Below are positions 58,929-64,000 of a stretch of DNA of 64,000 nucleotides, piece by piece; positions within the stretch are counted from its first letter, which is position 1; every line of letters begins with the position of its first letter. Source of the DNA: RI-43 sp033764725 (lineage in GTDB: Bacteria > Pseudomonadota > Alphaproteobacteria > Caulobacterales > Aquidulcibacteraceae); contig JANRIR010000051.1 of assembly GCA_033764725.1 (NCBI GenBank), positions 124,001 to 188,000 of the forward strand, in the 5' to 3' direction. Both the position numbers and the translations under genes were made by a program. The notes under the pieces were generated by a model that did no database searches, was not told the origin of the DNA, and worked only from the letters and a program-made list of their open reading frames with translations.

Positions 58929-59792
58929 ATGACGGAAACCGACCATCAAGCCCGCGCTCGCGCCTGGTTCGAACACTTGCGCGACCAGATCTGCGCCGCC
59001 TTCGAGGCGCTCGAAAACGAAGCCCCCGCGGCGCTCTATCCCGGCGAACCAGGGCGCTTTGTGCGCACGCCCTGGTCGCGCGAGGCGGGCCAGGGCGGCG
59101 GCGTGGCGTCGATGATGCGCGGCCGCTTCTTCGAGAAGGTCGGGGTGCATTGCTCGACGGTGTGGGGCGCGTTCGCGCCGGATTTCGCCGCCGGCGTCAA
59201 AGGCGCGCAGAACGATCCGCGTTTCTGGGCGAGCGGCATTTCGCTGATCGCGCATTTGCGTAATCCGCACTGCCCGGCGGCGCACATGAACACGCGCCAT
59301 CTCGTCACCACGGAATGGTGGTTCGGCGGCGGCGGCGATCTCAATCCCACCCAGGACGCCGACCGCCGCGACGACGCGCCCGACACGCTCGCCTATCACG
59401 CCGCCTACAAGCGCGCGTGCGATGCGCATGATGTTTCGTATTACGAGAAATATAAAAAGTGGTGCGACGAGTACTTCTGGCTGCCGCACCGCAATGAGCC
59501 GCGCGGCACGGGCGGCATCTTCTTCGATCACCACAACACTGGCGATTGGGAGAAGGATTTCGCCTTCGTCCAGGATGTGGGGCGCACCTTCAAGGACGCG
59601 TATGTGGCCATCCTGCGCGGGCGCATGCACGACGCGTGGACCGAGGCGGACAAGGAAGAACAGCTCATCCGCCGCGGCCGCTATGTCGAGTTTAATTTGC
59701 TGTACGATCGCGGCACATTGTTCGGCCTGAAAACCGGCGGCAACATCGAAAGCATTTTGAGCTCCATGCCGCCGACGGCGCGGTGGCCTTAG
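58929..59792 (+). CDS. hemF: Coproporphyrinogen III oxidase, aerobic
   Basis: HemF decarboxylates coproporphyrinogen III to protoporphyrinogen IX with oxygen, in haem synthesis. The 287-residue protein has the family blocks GRFFEKVGVHCSTVWGAF near residue 62, HMNTRHLVTTEWWFGGGGDL near 118-140, NEPRGTGGIFFDHHN near 195 and GRYVEFNLLYDRGTLFGL near 250. ATG 58929 gives the usual length. It converges with the doc gene, with overlapping stops. Confidence 0.95.
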   Translation: MTETDHQARARAWFEHLRDQICAAFEALENEAPAALYPGEPGRFVRTPWSREAGQGGGVASMMRGRFFEKVGVHCSTVWGAFAPDFAAGVKGAQNDPRFWASGISLIAHLRNPHCPAAHMNTRHLVTTEWWFGGGGDLNPTQDADRRDDAPDTLAYHAAYKRACDAHDVSYYEKYKKWCDEYFWLPHRNEPRGTGGIFFDHHNTGDWEKDFAFVQDVGRTFKDAYVAILRGRMHDAWTEADKEEQLIRRGRYVEFNLLYDRGTLFGLKTGGNIESILSSMPPTARWP

Positions 59793-60175
59793 GCGCTGCG
59801 CGCATTCTCCCGCAGCCACGCCGCAAACTCGCCCTCGCCGATCTCGCCCGCCGCAAGCGACAGCATCATCGCGAGACATTCCTCGTCCGCCGCGTCGAGC
59901 GTCGATCCATTCGCCGCGAGGAAGAGTTCGCACGCGACGAACGCCGTGCGCTTGTTGCCGTCGATGAACGGGTGGTTGCGCACGATGCCGAACGCATACG
60001 CCGCCGCCAGCGCGGCCGCATCCGCTGCGCCATAGGCATGCAGGTTCTGCGGCCGCGCCAGTGCGGATTCAAGAAGGCCCTCATCGCGCACGCCTGCCGC
60101 GCCGCCATGCTCGGCGAGCTGTCGGTAATGCACGGCGAGGATCAGCGCTTTCGGCAGCCAACGCGGCCGATTCAT
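59789..60175 (-). CDS. doc: Doc-type Fic-fold toxin
   Basis: The 128-residue protein has the Fic/Doc active site HPFIDGNKRTAFVACELFL near residue 67-85, the Doc variant HxFxDGNKR, in which Doc phosphorylates elongation factor Tu and stops translation. The N-terminus PKALILAVHYRQLAEHGG and the GVRDEGLLESALARPQ segment fit the death-on-curing family. It is translationally coupled to an AbrB-type, not a Phd-type, antitoxin gene. Confidence 0.9.
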   Translation of the reverse strand: MNRPRWLPKALILAVHYRQLAEHGGAAGVRDEGLLESALARPQNLHAYGAADAAALAAAYAFGIVRNHPFIDGNKRTAFVACELFLAANGSTLDAADEECLAMMLSLAAGEIGEGEFAAWLRENARSA

Positions 60176-60489
60176 TGCGCCAGCGCTTTAAGCACCTTGC
60201 GCCGCTTGCGCATGATCTCTTCCGCCATCCGCATCAGGTCCGCCGTTTCGCCGTCCGCCGCGCTCAGCGCCACCCCATCCGGCGTTTCCGACACGCTCAG
60301 CATGTCGCCCTCGCCCACGCGCAGCTTGGCGAGGACATCTTTCGGCAGCACGATTCCGAGCGAATTGCCGATGCGCCGCACTTTAAGCCCGCCTTTGGGC
60401 GCCGCGGTTTTTTGCGCGGGCGCGCCGGGATCGACGACGAAGGCTTCGGTGCGGGCGTCCTGCACGCCGGGGGGGAGTTTTTTGACCAT
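60172..60489 (-). CDS. AbrB/MazE-type antitoxin paired with Doc
   Basis: The 105-residue protein has a Pro/Ala-rich N-terminal 35 residues, then a MazE/AbrB swapped-hairpin DNA-binding domain (LKVRRIGNSLGIVLPKDVLA, then GDMLSVSETPDGVALSA near residue 65) and a C-terminal helix ADLMRMAEEIMRKRRKVLKA that would bind the toxin. It starts at ATG 60489 and overlaps doc by 4 nt. Twin palindromes lie just upstream. Confidence 0.85.
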   Translation of the reverse strand: MVKKLPPGVQDARTEAFVVDPGAPAQKTAAPKGGLKVRRIGNSLGIVLPKDVLAKLRVGEGDMLSVSETPDGVALSAADGETADLMRMAEEIMRKRRKVLKALAQ

Positions 60490-60495
60490 GGTTGC

Positions 60496-60515
60496 GTTAT
60501 AACTCAAGTTATAAC
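60496..60515. promoter_or_regulatory. Twin GTTATAAC operator of the AbrB-doc module
   Basis: GTTATAAC, itself an 8-bp palindrome, occurs at 60496-60503 and 60508-60515 with a TCAA spacer, 7 nt upstream of the antitoxin start. Two dyads 12 bp apart are a typical cooperative binding site for a swapped-hairpin antitoxin. It is inferred to be the autoregulatory operator. Confidence 0.7.
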
Positions 60516-60528
60516 ATCAATCAAGCCC

Positions 60529-61770
60529 TCACCCCAAAGCCTGCGCAACTGCCTTCAGCCGCTCCATGATGGAGAGCCGGTCGTCGGGGAAATCGGCGTC
60601 GATCCACCAGGCCTCGACCTCGCGCAACACCGCGCCGAGCTTCGGCCCTGGGGCCACGCCGGCGGCGATCACGTCTTCGCCGGTGAGCGGCATGGTTGGG
60701 CGCGGCCAGCTTTGCGCCATCGCCAGAAGCGCGCGCCATTGCGGGGCGGACTTGTCGGCGGGATCGTCGGCCCAGGCCAGGCGCACGCGATCGACGAAGG
60801 TTTCAAGCCCGAGCGCATAGAGCGCGCGGCGCATCTCCTTCGGCGACAGATAAGAGACGATGCGCGGCGACGTTCCCATCGCGCGCGTCAGGCGATCTTT
60901 CTCGTCATTGGAAACTTTCAGCCGGCGCGCCAGCGCCCAGGCCGCATCTTCATTGGGCATCGCCGCAGAAAGTCGCGTCAACGGATCGATCGGCAGGAAA
61001 TGATCGCCCTCGATCGCAAGCAGGCGCGCAAGGCGGCGGTCATTGCCCGCTTCACCGAGCGCGACATCGCGCACGCCGCTATCCGCCATCGCACGCCACG
61101 CCGCAGCAGGTTCGCGCGCCGCGAGCAGCTTTTTGGTTTCCTTCCACACGCGCTCGACCGAGAGCTGCGCCATGCCCTCCTTCAGCGCCGCGCACGCCGC
61201 AAGCCCCGCCGCATCGAGCGGCCCGCGACCATACCAGGCGTTGAAGCGGAAAAAGCGCAGGATGCGGAGATAGTCTTCCCGAATGCGCGTGCGCGCATCG
61301 CCGATAAAGATCACGCGCCCGCTGCGCGCATCCGCGAGGCCGCCGCCAGTGGGATCGTGCACCGCTCCATCCGGATCAGCGTAGAGCGCGTTCATGCGGA
61401 AATCGCGGCGCTGGGCGTCCTCCGCCCAATCCTGGGTGAACGCCACGACCGCGCGCCGTCCGTCGGTCTCGACGTCGCGGCGCAGCGTCGTCACTTCAAA
61501 CGGCGCATGATCGGCGATGACGGTGACCGTGCCGTGCTCAAGTCCCGTGGGCGCAGCGGAAAGGCCTGCGGCGTGCGCAGCGTCGATGATTTCCTGCGGC
61601 GTCAATTGTGTGGCGATATCGACATCATCGACGGGCGCGCCCAGGATCGTGTTGCGCACGCACCCGCCGACGAAACGCGCACAGCCCGGCCGCGCCGCCT
61701 CGAGCGCGGCGACCACACGCCGCGTCGCCGCCGCACGAAGCCACGGCGCGTGCGCGATGGTGATGCTCAT
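60529..61770 (-). CDS. cca: CCA tRNA nucleotidyltransferase
   Basis: This enzyme adds or repairs the CCA end of tRNA without a nucleic acid template. The 413-residue protein has the class II nucleotidyltransferase signature FVGGCVRNTILGAPVDDVDI near residue 33, with the catalytic Asp pair DVD, then TVIADHAPFEVTTLRRDVET and RDFRMNALYADPDG near 130. The start overlaps the DUF6111-like gene by 4 nt. It has no HD domain. Confidence 0.93.
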   Translation of the reverse strand: MSITIAHAPWLRAAATRRVVAALEAARPGCARFVGGCVRNTILGAPVDDVDIATQLTPQEIIDAAHAAGLSAAPTGLEHGTVTVIADHAPFEVTTLRRDVETDGRRAVVAFTQDWAEDAQRRDFRMNALYADPDGAVHDPTGGGLADARSGRVIFIGDARTRIREDYLRILRFFRFNAWYGRGPLDAAGLAACAALKEGMAQLSVERVWKETKKLLAAREPAAAWRAMADSGVRDVALGEAGNDRRLARLLAIEGDHFLPIDPLTRLSAAMPNEDAAWALARRLKVSNDEKDRLTRAMGTSPRIVSYLSPKEMRRALYALGLETFVDRVRLAWADDPADKSAPQWRALLAMAQSWPRPTMPLTGEDVIAAGVAPGPKLGAVLREVEAWWIDADFPDDRLSIMERLKAVAQALG

Positions 61771-62015
61771 CGCGGGTCCTCCTGGAACACGGTGACGGGA
61801 CGGCCCTGCGGGTCGCGCGTTTCGATGTAGCGGCCGCTCGGCGCGCTGGCGTCGAGGATCGCCGCGACGACGAAACTGAGCGCCGCCATCACGCACCCGG
61901 CGAACCAGACGCGCGCGTCCACCGTGCGATCCTCGATGCGGCGCAGCCGCCGCCAGATCCACAGCGCGACGAAGGGCGTGAAGAACGCGACAAGGGCGAT
62001 CACGAACTGGCGCAT
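61767..62015 (-). CDS. Small membrane protein, DUF6111-like
   Basis: The 82-residue protein has two helices (residues 3-21 and 38-56, FVIALVAFFTPFVALWIWRR and GCVMAALSFVVAAIL) and a conserved-looking tail YIETRDPQGRPVTVFQ. Its place between the Nudix CoA hydrolase and cca genes is typical for the DUF6111 family of alphaproteobacteria. Function is unknown. It is coupled to cca by a 4-nt overlap. Confidence 0.75.
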   Translation of the reverse strand: MRQFVIALVAFFTPFVALWIWRRLRRIEDRTVDARVWFAGCVMAALSFVVAAILDASAPSGRYIETRDPQGRPVTVFQEDPR

Positions 62016-62018
62016 TTC

Positions 62019-62633
62019 TCACTCATAGAGCCGCTCATAAAGCGCACGAATCATCGCCGCCGTCGCGCCCCAGATGAAGCGGTTGTCGTAGGGCATCGCG
62101 TAATAGCTGCGCATCGCACCGCGCCAGAACGTCTCGCGCAGTTCGTGATTGGCCGGGTTCATCAGAAACGCCAGCGGCGTCTCGAACACGGCGTCGACTT
62201 CGCGCGGATCGGGATTGAGCGCAAAGCCGGGCTCGACGAAGGCGATGATGGGCGTGATGCGGAAGCCTGAGCCGGTCTCGTAGAGATCGCCGCCGCCGAG
62301 CGGCGTGATCCACTCCCGCGTCAGCCCGATCTCCTCATGCGTTTCGCGCAGCGCCGCGGCGAGCGGCCCGTCGTCCTCGGCCTGGATGCGCCCGCCTGGA
62401 AACGCCACCTGGCCGGCGTGCGTCGGCATGGCGGCGGCGCGCTGGGTGAGCAGCATCGTCCACCCTTCCGGCCGGCGCACGATGGGCGCAAGCACCGCAG
62501 CCGGCGTCAGCGGGCTTGCATCCGCGCCATGCGGCTCAAGATCGCGCTCCGACCGCACCGGCGCCTCGCCCAGCCGATCAAGCGGCGTCAAACGCGCCGC
62601 GAGGCGGGATTGAAAATCATCGATGGACAGCAT
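62019..62633 (-). CDS. CoA pyrophosphohydrolase, Nudix family
   Basis: The 204-residue protein hydrolyses CoA or related CoA diphosphates. It has the CoAse signature LLTQRAAAMPTHAGQVAFPG near residue 62-82 and the Nudix box ALRETHEEIGLTREWI near 95-110. ATG 62633 is chosen as the first codon that gives the family N-terminus (LSIDDFQSRLAARL). It is 3 nt upstream of the DUF6111-like gene. Confidence 0.92.
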   Translation of the reverse strand: MLSIDDFQSRLAARLTPLDRLGEAPVRSERDLEPHGADASPLTPAAVLAPIVRRPEGWTMLLTQRAAAMPTHAGQVAFPGGRIQAEDDGPLAAALRETHEEIGLTREWITPLGGGDLYETGSGFRITPIIAFVEPGFALNPDPREVDAVFETPLAFLMNPANHELRETFWRGAMRSYYAMPYDNRFIWGATAAMIRALYERLYE

Positions 62634-62743
62634 GGGAAGGATGTGCGGCGGCGCCGGACGTTTGTCTATGGGGGCGGGTGCGCTGCTTTTGCGGAGCGAT
62701 GGTCCCTCGCCTTCGCCGGCCACGAGCCGAAGCACAACGCCAA

Positions 62744-63325
62744 TCACCCCACCGCAAACCACCCCCCGCAACTCCACACGCCCATCACGCCGTCGCGCAT
62801 CTCCGCCCAACCGACGAGTTCGTAAAACGGCGCGCGCAGCACGCGCGCCTCCAGCCGGCCGCGCACGAGTACGTAGGGGCGCGGTTCGCCGCTCTCGGAC
62901 ACATGCACGCGCAGCGGATGGTTTTCATCCAGCACAACGACATCGCCGACATTGGTGGTGAACGCGATGCGCTGATCGCGCCCCTCGCCCAGCCGATCGA
63001 CGCGGATCGCGACGAACGGCGCGTCGGCGACATCGACGCGAATTTTCTCCACCGGCGTCACGAGGTACGTCGCCCCGTCCTCGTCCTTGCGCAGGATCGA
63101 GGAAAACAGCCGCACCATGCTCTCGCGCGTGATGCGGGCGCCTTCGTGCTTCCAGGTTCCGTCGGCGAGGATTTCGAACCCCGCCTCGCCGCAATAGGGC
63201 GGGTCCCAGCGCTCGACCGGCGGCGGGCCGCGGCCGGCGCCGGCGTCACGCTGCAGCGCGGCCAGAAAGTCCTCCAGGGATTGGGCTTCCAGCAACTGGC
63301 CCTGCAAAGGTGAGGGTTCGGTCAT
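62744..63325 (-). CDS. DUF1285 family protein
   Basis: The 193-residue protein shows the DUF1285 blocks PPVERWDPPYCGEAGFEILA near residue 35-54, SMVRLFSSILRKDEDG near 70 and EKIRVDVADAPFVAI near 93, ending FYELVGWAE. It is a small beta-rich soluble protein of unknown function, found next to a MoxR ATPase and Nudix gene in many alphaproteobacteria, which is the order seen here. ATG 63325 (MTEPSPLQ) is chosen over an Arg-rich extension. Confidence 0.9.
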   Translation of the reverse strand: MTEPSPLQGQLLEAQSLEDFLAALQRDAGAGRGPPPVERWDPPYCGEAGFEILADGTWKHEGARITRESMVRLFSSILRKDEDGATYLVTPVEKIRVDVADAPFVAIRVDRLGEGRDQRIAFTTNVGDVVVLDENHPLRVHVSESGEPRPYVLVRGRLEARVLRAPFYELVGWAEMRDGVMGVWSCGGWFAVG

Positions 63326-63420
63326 CTCTCGCCTTTTCGCGCGCTTTCGCCGATGGATGCGGCGACAACGCATGGCTTGCGCCTTATTTCCGCCGGCAAA
63401 GGTAGGAGCTTGCCCCCCTG

Positions 63421-64000
63421 ATGAGCAATGACGCGTTCTCCAGCCGCGCGGCGGCCGATGCGATCCTGGCCGAAGCCGAGCGTGCCGCCGAAGCGCTGAC
63501 CCGGGTGCGCGCGGAGGTGGGCAAGGCGGTTTTCGGCCAGGAGCGCGTGGTTGAGCAGACCTTGGCCTGCATCCTCTCCGGCGGTCACGCTTTGTTGGTC
63601 GGCGCGCCCGGCCTAGCCAAGACCCGCCTCGTCCATGCCCTGGCGGACGTCATCGGCCTGCCCTGGGCGCGGGTGCAATTCACGCCCGACCTGATGCCCG
63701 CCGACATATTGGGCTCCGAGGTGCTGGATCAGGATTCCGCCGGCAAGCGCCATTTTCGCTTCGTCAAAGGCCCGGTGTTCACCAGCCTGTTGATGGCCGA
63801 CGAGATCAACCGCGCCAGCCCGCGCACGCAATCGGCGCTCTTGCAGGCCATGCAGGAGCGGCGCGTCACCATCGCCGGGCAGAATTACGATCTTCCCGCG
63901 CCGTTCCACGTGCTCGCCACGCAAAACCCGATCGAGCACGAGGGCGCCTATCCGCTGCCCGAAGCGCAGCTTGACCGCTTCCTGCTGCAGATCGACGTCC
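63421..64000 (+). CDS. MoxR-family AAA+ ATPase, 3' end outside window
   Basis: The visible 193 residues begin MSNDAFSSRAAADAI and contain the MoxR start FGQERVVEQTLACILSGGH, Walker A GAPGLAKTRL near residue 65, Walker B LLMADEINRASPRTQSALLQ near 125 and the sensor HVLATQNPIEHEGAYPLPEA near 165. MoxR ATPases act with VWA-domain proteins in protein maturation. The gene runs off the right edge. AGGAG lies 12 nt before the ATG. Confidence 0.94.
   Translation, partial: MSNDAFSSRAAADAILAEAERAAEALTRVRAEVGKAVFGQERVVEQTLACILSGGHALLVGAPGLAKTRLVHALADVIGLPWARVQFTPDLMPADILGSEVLDQDSAGKRHFRFVKGPVFTSLLMADEINRASPRTQSALLQAMQERRVTIAGQNYDLPAPFHVLATQNPIEHEGAYPLPEAQLDRFLLQIDV

Noticed and set aside
1..64000. CRISPR arrays, prophage, insertion sequences and tRNA genes
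   Set aside because: No regularly spaced repeats, integrase or transposase frames, or tRNA T-loop patterns with matching stems were seen.

Overview
The window looks like chromosomal DNA from a GC-rich alphaproteobacterium, most probably of the Caulobacterales/Hyphomonadaceae type. The evidence is the very high GC content, a dcw cluster starting mraZ-rsmH-ftsL-ftsI, a class A RNase P RNA, rluD close to an alphaproteobacterial rpoH, the gene order CCA transferase / DUF6111-like / Nudix CoA hydrolase / DUF1285 / MoxR, a serC-serA group with a structured leader, two large TonB receptors, and polyhydroxyalkanoate genes. The assignment is inferred from gene content; no 16S gene is present. I see no prophage, insertion sequence, CRISPR array or tRNA gene, and most of the window is ordinary housekeeping DNA with short accessory inserts.

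Layout. 1-2.7 kb: the cell-division cluster, read leftwards (ftsI cut by the window edge, ftsL, rsmH, mraZ), with a TGGGN repeat array upstream of mraZ. 2.9-3.3 kb: rnpB. 3.4-9.7 kb: a large secreted subtilase, an amidase, an SDR, an EamA transporter and a TerB/DnaJ protein. 9.9-12.6 kb: a fasciclin protein, phaR and phaA (phaB lies apart at 20.9 kb; no phaC here). 12.6-14.7 kb: a lipoprotein, an AbrB-PIN toxin-antitoxin pair and an AraC regulator. 15.2-20.8 kb: a serine hydrolase, a TonB receptor divergent from a TetR regulator, pncC, and a Phd-PIN toxin-antitoxin pair. 21.9-24.7 kb: small envelope and unknown genes. 24.7-28.2 kb: a polyprenol-type glycosyltransferase, an ArnT-like membrane glycosyltransferase and a second GT2 enzyme. 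28.3-34.7 kb: thrS, a lipoprotein hydrolase and yidD in an overlapping operon, an OYE-family reductase, a GDT1-type cation transporter, an IscU-like scaffold and two paralogous lipoproteins. 34.8-41.5 kb: a second TonB receptor, rluD, a methyltransferase, rpoH and an acyltransferase. 41.6-49.5 kb: GTP-type pckG, PaiB-like, Yip1-like, purA, a large unknown membrane-anchored protein and a PagL-like lipid A deacylase. 49.5-54.6 kb: serA, GNAT and serC, then an EamA transporter. 54.6-60.5 kb: PhzF with an added tail, thiD-Uma2, folP-sugE-VOC, hemF, and a Doc toxin with an AbrB-type antitoxin. 60.5 kb to the end: cca, a DUF6111-like protein, Nudix, DUF1285 and MoxR (cut by the edge).

How it works together. 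Many neighbours are translationally coupled through 4-nt ATGA or GTGA overlaps (mraZ-rsmH-ftsL-ftsI, yidD-hydrolase-thrS, the lipoprotein pair, Uma2-thiD, VOC-folP-sugE, antitoxin-doc, DUF6111-cca). Many convergent pairs end within each other's stop codons. The regulatory DNA is the most distinctive part: a periodic MraZ-box array, palindromic operators at two toxin-antitoxin modules and at the TetR/TonB divergence, a serC leader that can pair with its own ribosome-binding site, and four copies of intergenic palindromic repeats. I found no convincing complete novel system. The best unexplained items are the 555-residue membrane-anchored protein at 47.1-48.8 kb, the Doc/AbrB pairing, the C-terminal extension on PhzF and the paired lipoproteins at 34 kb.
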